DNA of 64,000 nucleotides. Source: Lagopus muta (lineage: Eukaryota; Chordata; Aves; Galliformes; Phasianidae). The notes under the pieces are model-generated. The model searched no databases. It saw nothing but the letters and a program-made list of their open reading frames with translations, and was not told where the DNA came from. Below, piece after piece: positions 53,301-64,000 of the stretch; position 1 is the stretch's first letter, and every line of letters begins with the position of its first letter. The stretch spans positions 7,890,001 to 7,954,000 of the forward strand of contig NC_064447.1 of assembly GCF_023343835.1 (NCBI RefSeq), written 5' to 3'. Made by a program: the position numbers and the translations under genes.

Positions 53301-56300
53301 TGCTGAAAATGCAGCTCCTGCCTCCCTCATGCAGACAAAGGCATACAGCAACCTCCAACTGATGCTCAGCTTAGTGAATTGAACACTGGATTTTGTAGAG
53401 CATTCAGGAACGTTTCCTGCACAGTTGATACCCTTGACAAAGAATCAAAGGAATAAAACTTGTATTTCCTTTATAATTCAGTCTGTGTGAACAGTTGTGA
53501 GCAATGCAGTATTGATATACATCAATGGCCAGATGTCTAAACTGAAGGAGCTTGATAACAGGATTGCTTAGCGGATATGCCGCCCCTTTCTGTCAACAGA
53601 TCACTACAAATATTAGTCCTTTAGTACCTAATTTTTTCCTTCAATACATATATCTGATAAATGTTGATAAATATCTAAAGGGAGGTGGAAGGTAAAAGGA
53701 TGAGTTCAGGCTCTTCTTGGTGGTGCACAGTGACAGTACAAGAAGCAATGCCCTAAAATGTGAACACAGGAAGTTCCATACTAACATGCAGAAGAAGTTC
53801 TTTACGGTAAGGATGATGGAGCACTGGAACAGGCTGCCCAGAGGGGCTGGCAGTCTCCTTCTATGGAGATACCTGTGACCCAGCTGGATGCCTACCTGTG
53901 CAACCTGCTGTAGGGGACCTGCCTTAGCACGGCAGGATGACTTCCTAAGGTCCCTTCCAATCCCTGCAATTCGGTGATCTCCTACAAATATGCATTGTAG
54001 AGTTGAGATTGCACCCCTAAAAACTTTGTACAATTTGTTATTATTGGTATTTTAGTAGATTGCAAGAAATATCACAAATTATCAGCACCAACAGTCACAG
54101 CTAAATTTGAATCATTTTCTTCCAAAACTATATTTGTGCCACCTGAAAAAATCCTACCAACCCAAATCCTTGCATTTGGAAATTCATGCTGATACATAAA
54201 GGTTTGATGATTACACTGCAATACCTAAAACCTCTCTCTACTTAACATTTCTTAAAAGTCCTTTAATTGTCTCACTGGAAATGCATGTGGATTTATTTTC
54301 AGGCACACAGATTTCTTTTCTGCAAGGATGTACTTGTCTCATCAGGGTCAGCAGAAAGCTAGACCACAGCCTGAGTTAAAATATAGATATTACAAACTAA
54401 TTCCCCACTCCCCACAAGAAAGCACCGTTACTTGAGAGGAACTAAGTGAGGGTATGGTATAATTTAAATAAAATGATCTCTAACCCATTTAACATTGTTC
54501 CCAAGAATTGCATGAACACACAAATTGAATCGTTAGCAATCCGTGCCCGGCTCAGTACCTCCACTGAGGTCAAAACAAGGCCGATGACTTCTCAAATATT
54601 TTCCTGAACGGACACTGTCAGAAACCACAGGATCAAACTCTTGGCTCAACACTTTGAGCTCCAATGTGTTTATCTAAAACACTGACATCATTTACGTACA
54701 CCGAGCGAGCGGAATTTCTGCTAACAGCAGGAATATGCACAGAAACGCAATTACGTTTGGCACTGAGGCAGGATGCAGAAACAGCTGCCTCCCTCACCCT
54801 CCTGTTGTATTTAGACCTTCATCTGGATGCCCTGCACATACCTCTTCTCCAACTACGTGACCTAAAACACTGAAAAACAGCTGACTGCCAGTACCAACCC
54901 AAACTCCATTAATATCACAACACGCTCACCGAACTGACTAACCAGAAATACACTGGCAAAATAAAGTTCATCTTAACTATAACTTAGAATAATGACTATA
55001 ATTAAGATGCTTTTCTTGCGCTGATTACTTAGTGCTGACAGCTAAGGATGTGCTGCCAAGAAGATTTTGATTAATATAAAACATCCAGTGCTTCCTTCCT
55101 TCCTTAACTGTCTATCTCAGTACTATTATACTTTGAGAAAGGTTTTAAAAATCAAGCATGAATACAGTTGCCAAAATCTTTTTAGGAAAGGTTGACAATC
55201 TTCTCGCTTAGGGAGAAGTTTAATGAATGATGAAACAGTTCATAAAAGATAAACTGGTATACTGGGAAGATGCTGAAATCAGGAAATGCCAAGCTGTAAA
55301 ACAATGCAAACATGAAGGAAGTTAAACAAGGATGAGAAGGTAAGTGAGACTGCTTGTCCATTTTTTCACATTCACCAATGAACCACAATTTAAACACTTC
55401 TGAAAACAAATCCTACTGCAAACACTGGACATGACCACTACCACCCATTCATTTGCTGAGATGAATCTCAAATAGTCTTAAATACAATGACACTTATCAT
55501 ACCTGGAGACATAAAGTGAGAGGAACAAAATATTCTTTCACCATATTCTTTCTTTCAACATCAGTTTTGCCATAGGGAACACCAAGATCAATCTTCCTTC
55601 TGCTGCAACCAGAAGCACACCCAGCAGCAGCCCACAGGCTGCCAAGCCTCGCTCAGCCTTAGAACCTGCAGGCGGTTGGAAGGCAAACACACTGCCTTTC
55701 CCAAAGCCTTTTCAGTAAAAATGAAGGAGGTGTTATGATGCATGTAGTTAAATAAAAATGTTGGTGTGCAAGCCATGATAGAGGCAATCAGTCTCTAGGT
55801 ACGCAGCTGGCACAGATGAAGTACAATCTATGGACTATTTCAGTTTTCCACTCTCATTTCTAGTAAACTGGTAGAGTCAACATGTAATCTCTCACTGTAG
55901 CAACATGGCTGATGTATGCCTTATGAGTTTAGGCAGAAGCACCTTGACTACTCATTTGTGAGTCTGCTTAAAGATCCATTCTCATCAGGGACGAGCATTT
56001 CTTACGGTCTCATCCTCTAAAGTTACTGAAGTCCCAGACAAATTCCCCATACAGCAGACGCACTGCTAAAGCTGCATTTCTCACAGCTCCTTTACAGAGG
56101 GCTCTCAGTTTTGATTACTGCCTTGCCGGCTCATCACTTAGGCTTCTCCCAGCCCCACCTCTCCCTGTGTTCCCATCTGGAGGCAGAGACAAGTCTGTCC
56201 AGGATGGGTGGAACAGCCATCAGCCTACAGACAAGCCCACATTCACATTCTCCTACACTGATGTTTCTGAAGTTCAAAATGAGGGGTTTAAAGCCTCTGT

Positions 56301-57660
56301 GATCTTCCTGAAGAAAACACAACAGGATCAAACCCAGGGAATGCTGGGTCAAAGATCAGTTCCAGCGCTCCAAAGGTTAAGAGGACATTATTAGCTACAC
56401 CATGAAGGAACTGCTGTTTTACAAGTGCAAAATTGCCCTGCATAGCTGTAGTTGTTCACAATCTTTAGCATATGAGTAAGAAAAATTATCATCTCACTAT
56501 CAGACTACAACTGGGGACTATAAAAAGTAAAACCATGAGGAAAAAACACACCCATGGCAATTTGATTTCAATTGCTACAGATGTGGCAAAGGAGAAGAAC
56601 CAGAGCCCAGGACAGTAACACAGATAACAACAAGGATTCTCTTGAAATATCTGTGCTCATTAGTTAAAAACATTTGACATCACACACCTAAATCAGAGAG
56701 AAAATCTGTAGGTCTGCTCTTGCATCAGGACAGTATGCCCACAAACAGGTGAGATGTCTGCAATATCTGTACTCATTCAAGGGGAAAAGTAAGGGAACTG
56801 CTCGAGGTATGGTTGTTGCTGAGAGGGCAAAGAATCTAAAGGCAGGTCCTGAACCAAACCCTTGGAAGACAGGCACTACTTGGTTAAGTAACCTTAGGGA
56901 CTCCAAAGACTTCTGCACTCATCCGTCATTGTGGATTTTGCAGAAAACAGATTCTGAATGGATGAAGTGAAAATCAATGACTACAGTGCAGATGTTCAAG
57001 ACAACGGAGCACAAAACTGACAAATGCACTGAAAAGATTGCAGTGAATGCTTAATCATTAAATACGTAGCTTTATGTACATCCAACTGAAGACAACTGGG
57101 TTCAAAAGCCCAGAAATGCAACTCTGAATAAGACAACTTTCTCTAAATACAAATTTACCCAAACTACTTTCCCTACACCTACATCCTGCACAATAATTTA
57201 TTAAAGATGACTGTATCTGCCACAATTTCAACTAAACAAACCCACTAAGATTTAGTCTTAAATACAAGATGCACTGAACAAGCTCTGCATGAAACAGGCT
57301 TAAGTTACGTTGGTATGGAAAGTGCACCTTAATGCCATGTTCTCGTCTTACACTTCAGTTCCACTGCAGGTCTGTCCCCATTTCACACCAAACAGCTGAA
57401 GGATTCATGTCTCATTGCCAGACCTGGAATATGCAAGCACTGTACAGACAGAAGGTTTAGATGATCATCTCCAAAAGCCTATTGAGATATCAGTGCTTTG
57501 GTGATAATGCTTGTGGAAGATGACTGATGGCACCAATTGATGAAATGAAGGAAGCCAAATGCCTTAAATGGAACTAAAGCAATCGATCTACAAATGCACC
57601 TATCATCTTTCTGAAGACATCAAGAGAATCCAAACAACCTTTCTTCTTCTTTCTTCTTCT

Positions 57661-57698
<38 letters not shown>

Positions 57699-59273
57699 AG
57701 TGGATCAACTGGAAAAGGTTACTGTAATTAAGGCACCTTAATTATTAAGTACACCTTATTTTTTATTTAAGAAACCTCAGAAGACAGCTTCCCCATCTCC
57801 CAAGTGAAAGCAGCATCTGAGCCATCAGCAAGTCACCCACAGCTCCTCATTTACTCAGGTCAGTTTAAGCCAAACCTCCCAAAACTAAACAAAGAAAACA
57901 CAAAACCACTCCTCACAATACCACACTGGAAGGTATTTTCCTATGTCTAGCTCAGGAATGCTATTCAGAGTCTGCTCTGCGTTTTCTCAAGCTTTTAAAC
58001 ATCCTCTGTTAGGTGTGACAAAATGAGGAGACCCACTACCAGAATAGAAGTTTTTATATCAAATAACTCTTTATTTTTAATCAGTTAGTTGTGTATGTGA
58101 GCGCTATAAGCTGTCCCCTTTTTCTCCACGAATACCCAGTCCTGGGAGTCAGTTTTTGCCATGATGCTCCCACATCTTGTCCAGCACTTCACATGAATGC
58201 TTTACACCCAAATACAGCACAGTCAGCAGTACTCTCCCTACTAAACTTGAGTCCAAAGGAGCACACAGATGCTCACTATCACCCCATTCCCAGCCTGTTC
58301 TGCCCAAGGAACGCTTTATTTGACGAATTTCCAAAACTCAGAACACTACGCCTGGATAAGAAAGGTTATTTTTCCTCACTTACTGAATGCCAGGTTCACA
58401 GAGTTTTCCTTTATACTAAAAGAGAGGTGGTTCAGGTTAGATGTGAGGAAGAAATCCTTCACCCAGAGCTGTGGGTGCCAGAGGATCCCAGAGGAGCCCG
58501 AGGCCACGGAGGAGCCGTGGGCAGCCCGTGGCAGGGCAGCCGTCACAGGGCAGGGCTGGGGCTGTGAGGTCCCCTCCAACCTAAGCTCTTTTACAAACAA
58601 ACGGAACAATTTGAGGGGGAAAAAAAAAAAAAAAAGAAAAAAAAAGAAAAAAGCGATTTCGATCCGACTCTTGAAATCGTACTGGAGAACGATGACAGTG
58701 CAGAAACAGAACGACATCGCTCTGCAGGCAGACGCTCCATGGAAGCGCTACAGCTAAACCCGCTCAGCGTCGACACGTAAATGAACGTACGATCAACCGC
58801 TCCCCGTGCGACGTTCGTAAGGCAGCCGCGCCACTCGAGAACCCGCGGAGCTCACGAGCCATCGGCCCCGCCGCCCCGAGACTCAAAGTTCCTCGAAGCG
58901 CGCGGACCGGCCGCCCGCCGCCCTTTAGAGCTGCCCCCCACCCGCCGCCGTTCCCGCAGCGCTCCCCGGCACGGCGCTGGGCCGCGGCGGCCCCGACCGC
59001 CACGCGGAGCCCGGAGCGCCCGCGCTGCCGCTCCCTCACCTTGTCCGAGTCCAGGTCGGGGTCGGCCTGGCAGAGACGGAAGAGGAAGGACTTGGGGTCC
59101 CTACAGAGCGTCTGCCGGGTGGTCAGGAAGCAGGTGCCCCCCACGTTCAGCCGCACCCACTTGCCGGGCACGGCGCCGGGGGGCGGCGCCGAGCTGCATC
59201 GGCGGCAGGGCCCGCCCGGGCCGAGGCCGCCGATCGGGGCGACCGGGAAATCGCAGTGGTTCTCCGCCGCCAT
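35385..59273 (-). CDS. KCTD5: KCTD5, BTB/POZ adaptor of CUL3 ubiquitin ligase (6 exons)
   Basis: Coding exons in transcript order: 59040-59273, 52639-52747, 51471-51562, 50283-50378, 42636-42761, 35385-35414. All introns are GT-AG; the total is 687 bases, 228 residues (human 234). The protein starts [16 protein letters not shown], followed by a proline/glycine-rich N-terminus with CRRC. The BTB domain runs from about residue 39 ([19 protein letters not shown]) to about 145. The C-terminal domain carries [28 protein letters not shown] and [19 protein letters not shown], and the protein ends ILQERGSRM, as in mammals. Known role: pentameric substrate adaptor for CUL3-RBX1, including turnover of G-protein beta-gamma. 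The ATG at 59273 lies in GAGGATGGCGGC, a YY1-like context. Intron 1 is about 6.3 kb and holds two CR1 pieces. The last exon has only 30 coding bases. KCTD2 and KCTD17 are close paralogues, but the N-terminus and tail fit KCTD5 best. Intron 4 and intron 5 hold extra exon-like segments, listed separately. Confidence 0.93.
37240..37400 (-). mobile_element. Short CR1 3'-end fragment in KCTD5 intron 5
   Basis: The stretch beginning CATAGAACTACAGAATTG and continuing through 'aaaagaccctaaaagatcat' and 'gtccaattccccag' resembles the inverted 3' end of CR1. It is short and diverged; the right limit is uncertain. Confidence 0.6.
38447..38502 (-). other. Exon-like segment in KCTD5 intron 5 (56 nt)
   Basis: Flanked by a good acceptor (TTATTTTCAG) and a consensus donor (GTAAGTAAG) on the minus strand. 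Spliced after exon 5 it would add 18 basic-rich residues, and the junction with exon 6 would create a stop. In another frame it reads [18 protein letters not shown] without stops, but the only upstream KCTD5 donor with a fitting phase is exon 2. Could be a cryptic or unused exon. Confidence 0.25.
38666..38707. repeat. 21-bp perfect tandem duplication
   Basis: Two identical head-to-tail copies of a 21-bp unit beginning CATGCAAGAAC. A recent local duplication in KCTD5 intron 5. Confidence 0.95.
39547..39605 (-). other. Candidate alternative KCTD5 exon with acidic C-terminus (59 nt)
   Basis: On the minus strand the segment is preceded by a branch-point-like CTGAC, a long pyrimidine tract and more than 50 bases without an AG before the acceptor ACTCAG (39606-39607). 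It is followed by a donor ATG|GTGAGC at 39547/39546. Joined in phase 0 to KCTD5 exon 5 it would encode [14 protein letters not shown] and stop, replacing ILQERGSRM. The other two frames stop at once or within nine codons. Support is from splice signals and phase only. Confidence 0.35.
46895..46952. repeat. A-rich (AAAC)n simple repeat
   Basis: Imperfect run of AAAC units and A tracts in KCTD5 intron 4. A second A-rich run occurs at 46397-46434. Confidence 0.9.
47132..47248 (-). CDS. KCTD5: Candidate alternative exon 5 of KCTD5 (tandem exon duplicate)
   Basis: A 117-base open segment in intron 4, in phase 0-0 like the standard exon 5 (42636-42761). Acceptor is GGTTATTTCAG after a T-rich tract and donor is GAG|GTGTGT. 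It encodes [30 protein letters not shown], then RCFQKCCSE. The first 26 residues match exon 5 at 14 positions, with further conservative changes (Y/F, I/V, R/K, V/L) and no gap. The remainder diverges to a cysteine-rich end, giving 39 codons against 42. It could replace exon 5 without breaking the frame and would give a 225-residue protein. The retained frame, splice sites and core motif argue for a used exon; it is not a processed copy because it has no neighbouring exon sequence. No transcript evidence is available to me. Confidence 0.6.
53695..53985 (+). mobile_element. CR1 LINE 3' end in KCTD5 intron 1
   Basis: Plus-strand match to the CR1 3' region: 'ACACAGGAAGTTCCATACTA', 'GGAGCACTGGAACAGGCTGC', 'GGTCCCTTCCAATCCCTGCA' and the terminal ATTCGGTGATCT. 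5'-truncated. Insertion is antisense to KCTD5. Confidence 0.92.
57640..57696. repeat. (CTT)n followed by a long T run
   Basis: Pyrimidine tract of CTT units leading into 34 consecutive T. A length-unstable simple repeat in KCTD5 intron 1. Confidence 0.95.
58395..58600 (+). mobile_element. CR1-like LINE fragment beside the KCTD5 CpG island
   Basis: Contains 'GTTAGATGTGAGGAAGAAAT', 'CTTCACCCAGAG' and 'GTCCCCTCCAACCTAAGCTC', as in CR1 3' regions, but the middle part is diverged and GC-rich. It is followed by an A-rich run (58619-58652). Its right end is about 440 bp from KCTD5 exon 1. Confidence 0.65.
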
Positions 59274-59570
59274 CCTCACCGCCGGAAGAGTCCGCCCCGC
59301 CTACGGCTCGGCGGGCGCGCCTCCCCCGGAAGCGTCCACCTCGGCACGCTCCGCTTACCGCCCGGCCGCGAGGCGAGGCCCGCGCGCTCCCGCCCGCCGG
59401 CACGCGGCTCTTCCCCCCCACTCCTCCGCCCCACCGCGCCGTTCCGCACCGCCCGGCTCTTGGATCGCGGCGCCCCCCCCCCACCCAGCGCCGCCGCCGG
59501 AGCGCCGCGCAGCCCCCGCCCCTTCCCGTGACGCGGCGCTGCGGAAGGAGCAGGCGGAGGCCGGGCCAGG
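58780..59570. promoter_or_regulatory. CpG island promoter of KCTD5
   Basis: A dense CpG block covering KCTD5 exon 1 (59040-59273) and about 300 bp upstream. The longest antisense open frame here (about 300 codons) is compositional. The 3' end of the neighbouring minus-strand gene falls at its right edge. Confidence 0.85.
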
Positions 59571-59574
59571 ACCC

Positions 59575-62500
59575 TACATGCCTTTATTACAGACTACCGA
59601 GCATAAGTGAAATCCATCATCCGGTCACTAGCTACACATCTACAGCACAGAGATCTGTCGAAAGGAGTATAAGCGGTTATTAAATTATGAGATATGATTA
59701 AATCATCGACCAATAGAAAATTTATATAATAAAGCCAGAAAAAAAGGTGTAAAATATAGTTTACAATAATTATTCACATTCCAGGCTGTACATCAATACA
59801 TACAACACCATGGCCCCGAACATGAATTCAATCCAAATAATTCATATATTAGAATTTAAATAACACAGACTGAACTAGAGGCCAACAAAAGCCAGCAAAT
59901 AACCTTAGAAGAATAAAAATACAAAAGTGTGTATCATATCATTGCATTATTTGCTTCTGTTCTCGTAAGTTCTTGGGGGACGGGGGATTGTTTTGTGCGA
60001 GTTCTTGGTTTTTTTTCCTTTATCTGTACATCACAGTTACAGCTACAAACCAGGTAGAGAATATTACACACAACTGACCGTCAACAACCTGAAGAACAGC
60101 TTAGTGTACAACTATCCAGACAGATTATGGTTCCTGGTTCCTATTCTTTTGTCAGATACAGTAATTACAAGTTCTGCCACAATTTAGAACAACTGCCACA
60201 TCCAGTTAGTACATGGTCGTTGGGAGCTTTGTCAAATCACAGCCGCCTGCATTCCCTGCCATGCCAACAGGCAGACCGAGTCCTTGGGTGCTCATCACTT
60301 CTCCAATTATTTGCTGTCTGAAAGTAACTTAAAGAGGAAACAAATTTCTGACTTTATCCACCTTTAACTGAAAGCACGCCAATCTGGAACGGCGAGCTAT
60401 TAGTTTGTAAACTCACTCATCAACTCACAATTTGCATCATGAAGCTCTGCAGGAGCGCTTCCTTCCACTTTGTTAATGTTTGCATAAAGCATTACAGGCA
60501 TTCAGCAAAACTTCAGATATAAATATCACACCTATTCACATAACTCCATATAGCAGAAAGGATCAGAATCCACACACCGTATCTTTAGGCAACTACCACC
60601 ACACAAGCCATCTCCTCAACAGAGTGCTAAAATCAATTTTTTGGGGCCAAAATGGTATCAAGCACATTAAAGCAAGCACCTTGTCCTGAGGAAGCAGATT
60701 AGAATCATCACATCTTTGATTCAGCCTACAGAGCTTCTCCTCCTCCCCCCCCCCCCAGGATTAACTATAGCAGATACTTCACAAATAAATCGGACTGGAA
60801 AAAATAAGCAGACCACAGTCCTACCTGATACTGATGTGTTCAGCATTAGCACTTAGCAAATGAAATATTAATAACTGACATCAGCCTGTTCACAATGCCT
60901 CAACATCACACGCGAAGCAAGTCTTCCATAGTATAAATCCTTCCCAAAACCAGGCATTAAGGCAATGGGAACAAAGCCATGTCTTAGTTTATCACAGCAA
61001 CACCGAACTTTCTGCGGTTGGGCCGGGAGCTGGATAGAATTATGGAATTCAGGAATCCTTCCCAGAAGCAGTACTTCAGCTTTAAGCTCCACCCAACAGA
61101 AAAGAGGCTATGAACACATCCCTGAAGTCCAAATCCCAAGCAAAACAAATTAAAACATTATTAACCAGTAGCTTCATAAATGGTCGTTATTCAAAATGCA
61201 AAACTAGTTTTCTGTAGGTTTGTAAGAAGGATTCTGAAGCCTTCAAGTGTCCAGCAACCCATCTCTGTACTCTGAAAGACCTTGGATAAAGAGCAGAGAA
61301 ATCACCTGGCTTATCTGCAGCTCTGGCCAATCTCCCTCGCACCTTTCATTCTGTGAACTCTCATGAAACACAAGAGCCATCCTTGAGACAAGATTTGAAA
61401 CTGCCCTGCTTCAGTATACATATCTAAAACAGGAACTGGCCCTTCATTGTATGCAGCACATTCCAGCACATATGCAAGTGAACAAACTGGTAAAGCATAC
61501 TTCAATCTCCATGGTTGCTTTTATCTTTCAAAACTACAGGTTTCACTTAAAAGCAGAGGCTGAGAAATACTTGATTTGGAACACTGAAGTTCTAAGGGTA
61601 GAGACAGACGCCCAGGAGAGGCGCAGTTTCTTAATGACAATGCTGTCCATCAGGGACACAAAAATGCAGACAGCCATCTTATAGACTAATTTTGCAGCTT
61701 AGTGATAACAGTATTTCTTTGGCTGAAAGGTTTTGGTAGGCAGGAATGAAGGACACTGATAGAGGATTTTCAAGCTATGAAAAAGATAAGTTTTTAAACA
61801 GCGAAATGACTGCATGCCTGATCAGTACAGAACACTTGTTGAAGTATTCCCACATTTCCAGCTAGTCATTTAAAGTGAAAAGGCCAAGGGCAACCCCAAT
61901 CTAGCTCCTACTGAAGCTATGGATTTTGCTTAATTAGCAGAATAACTTTGCCAGACTTTTTGTATGAGTTTCATCACAAAGAACAGAAGTGACACAATAA
62001 AACTCCATCACTGCCAGACTCGCTTGCTTGAAGTCTACATCTGTATGCTTAAACCCAAAGCTTTAGGGCTGTCTCGAGTGGACCCAGGGCATAGCTGGAA
62101 TTGACAGCTGCAGATTGACTGCACGACTAAATTCACAACAGCATCTTGCTTAAGATAGCTAATAAAGGATTAATCACAGGCACAGATGGAAAGTATACTG
62201 TGCTATTCAAATTTCAGCAGCAAGGAGCATGCTTTATGAGGCAAAATTCCTTATGATGCAAATGGAACAGTTCTGTTTTTCTCATCGCAGCCATTTCTGC
62301 AGGACACCTTTGTTTCCTCGCTGCCATGCACTGTAAGCCACTGATTTCCTTCTGTCACACACATTTTCATACACGGTGGGCTAACAGAAGACAAGGATAT
62401 ATCTCCTCCAAAGGAAAAGGGCACTGCACTCTCTCCTTGGAAAGGCTGAAGGATGCTGGAAGAACTGAACTGTCACCTAATTCAACCATGTAACATCATT

Positions 62501-64000
62501 TTTTGGTTGGCTTTTTTCTTTTCTTTCCTCAAAAAGGATGAATAATCTCTCTTAACAGAAATCCTCTCAATTAGGTATTTTCTGAGAGTCTGATAAGCCG
62601 CTGCTTTTAGAACATTCCTTTCAGAACACTATAGCACATTTGTCTTTTTTAACACTGCAGTGGAATATTTATTTGATAGAAGGAAACACATCATAGAGAC
62701 CTCAATATGCACAAAGATGGGATGTGTAGATGGTGAATAAATAGGTGTGATGTTTATACCACTTTCAAAACAAGGAAGGAATGCCTTTGTTCAGCCCTAT
62801 CATCCCTCTGCAAGGTTCAGGAACGCAGACGCTGGAAATACCATTAGGGAAGTTGTTTTTAGCATATTAAGTCTTTGTAACATTACAGGAAATGTTTGAC
62901 CACAAAGAAGCCTTTTACTGAAAAGGATAAAAGGAGATTGATATAAAAACCCCATTTTATAGATATGCCTCAAGTACCATATGTTTTTTCCCCGTTGCAT
63001 CAACATTGTTATTTTTAAACCAGATTACAGTATGGATCTAATTTTTGGAAAACAACTGAGCAAAATAAAAGTTTTTAAAAGGTCTTAAATATTTGGCCAA
63101 AGACTGAAAATAGGACTGTTTGTACACTTCATTATGCAATGAAACAAACAAAAAATCAAATCAATTGTACAAAGCTTTCACACTTTCTTCTCTATCCAGG
63201 TAAATAGGTTGGCCCCACTAAAATGCACAAAACATGCACACCCTGCAAAGAAAGCTTCTAGCCCTCATCTCCCGGAAAGGAGAAAAACTACTTACTACTT
63301 CAATAGTAATGTTGTTTTTTTCCTCCATACTAACTATTTAATTTTTTAGTTAGTATTAGTTAAAAGCATGCTGCTAAGTTTGTCTCTTGATTAAACACAC
63401 GATTCATATTAAAATTTAAACTGAATGTTTAAAACTTTATATGCTTCAGAAGCCAACATTTCAATTTTAGAAAAAATTTCAGTGCCATGTTCAGCATTTT
63501 ATTCTCACAACCTCTATCATTGGAGCCCATCTGCCAGATACATACATCTGATTCATTCACATAATTATTTAAGTACCACGTAAATCCTGCAACCAGAACT
63601 ATATTAGGAATTACACAAGGGTGCAACTGACCTGGCTACAAAATGTCATACACCAGTAAGCTCAGGGACTGTGAGGAAAGGAAAAGGGGGGGAAAAAAAA
63701 AAAGTGGTGCTTAGGAGAGGCATATAAAAGCTCCCTGATGAAATACAGATCAATGATAATGTGAAAGTCACAGAAAACTCCAGCCCCATAAACGCAAGGC
63801 TGGTACATGATTCAGGGTGTGTGCGTGTGGATTGGTTTTAACTCATCTTAAGTGTAGCTGGTAATGCAATGTCTATCCACTAGTCTGCTGCAGAAATTGA
63901 GTTGAAGTGCACAAAAGCAAGATCTTCACTGCAATGATACGCATGTGGAAGCCTCAACAGAAGCACAAAGAGCGAGCAAAGCGACCCTGAATTCCATTCG
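59575..64000 (-). other. Probable 3' UTR of an upstream minus-strand gene (possibly PDPK1)
   Basis: A minus-strand AATAAA at 59583-59588 marks a likely transcript end. The 4.4 kb to its right are AT-rich with no supportable coding exon on either strand. In mammals PDPK1 lies directly upstream of KCTD5 in the same orientation and has a multi-kilobase 3' UTR (from memory), so this is the best guess. No PDPK1 codon is visible; the stop codon would lie beyond the window. Confidence 0.35.
59583..59588 (-). terminator. Poly(A) signal of the gene upstream of KCTD5
   Basis: AATAAA on the minus strand, about 310 bp upstream of the KCTD5 start codon. Cleavage would fall near 59570, at the edge of the KCTD5 CpG island. 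Confidence 0.55.

Noticed and set aside
57640-57696. Long T run followed by GCAG, looking like a plus-strand splice acceptor
   Set aside because: No plus-strand gene is supported here; it is a simple repeat.
58781-59683. 300-codon plus-strand open frame
   Set aside because: Antisense to KCTD5 exon 1 in a CpG island, low complexity, no recognisable domain.

Overview
This is vertebrate nuclear DNA, almost certainly from a bird and probably a galliform. The evidence is split genes with GT-AG introns, three sharp CpG islands in AT-rich sequence, short introns, and chicken-type CR1 LINE fragments as the only interspersed repeats I recognise. The genes match a segment of human 16p13.3, so a chicken chromosome 14-like region is likely (inference from memory, no search run). 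I rebuilt four protein-coding genes exon by exon; in all four the splice phases close into one complete frame.

Layout: (1) 50-8837, minus strand: GNPTG, gamma subunit of the Golgi GlcNAc-1-phosphotransferase, 11 coding exons, with a poly(A) signal just after the stop. (2) 8838-8905: a 68-bp bidirectional core promoter with an inverted ETS motif pair. (3) 8906-11751, plus strand: TSR3, the 18S rRNA aminocarboxypropyl transferase, 6 exons. (4) 11752-12914: short spacer between convergent genes. (5) 12915-26100, minus: UBE2I, the SUMO-conjugating enzyme UBC9, 6 coding exons giving exactly 158 codons, plus non-coding first exons in a CpG island. (6) 26.3-35.4 kb: AT-rich, no coding exon seen; it holds the KCTD5 3' UTR and the spacer to UBE2I. 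(7) 35385-59273, minus: KCTD5, a BTB-domain CUL3 adaptor, 6 exons. (8) 59575-64000: probable 3' UTR of another minus-strand gene, possibly PDPK1, ending only about 300 bp upstream of the KCTD5 start codon.

The most unusual observation lies in KCTD5. Intron 4 holds a second, diverged but open copy of exon 5 (47132-47248) with good splice sites and the same 0-0 phase. It would encode a different, cysteine-rich version of part of the C-terminal domain and looks like an undescribed mutually exclusive exon. Two further exon-like segments (39547-39605 and 38447-38502) in the next intron could give alternative C-termini, one of them strongly acidic. The genes do not form a pathway: they cover lysosomal enzyme tagging, ribosome maturation, SUMOylation and ubiquitylation, and all look like housekeeping genes with CpG-island promoters.
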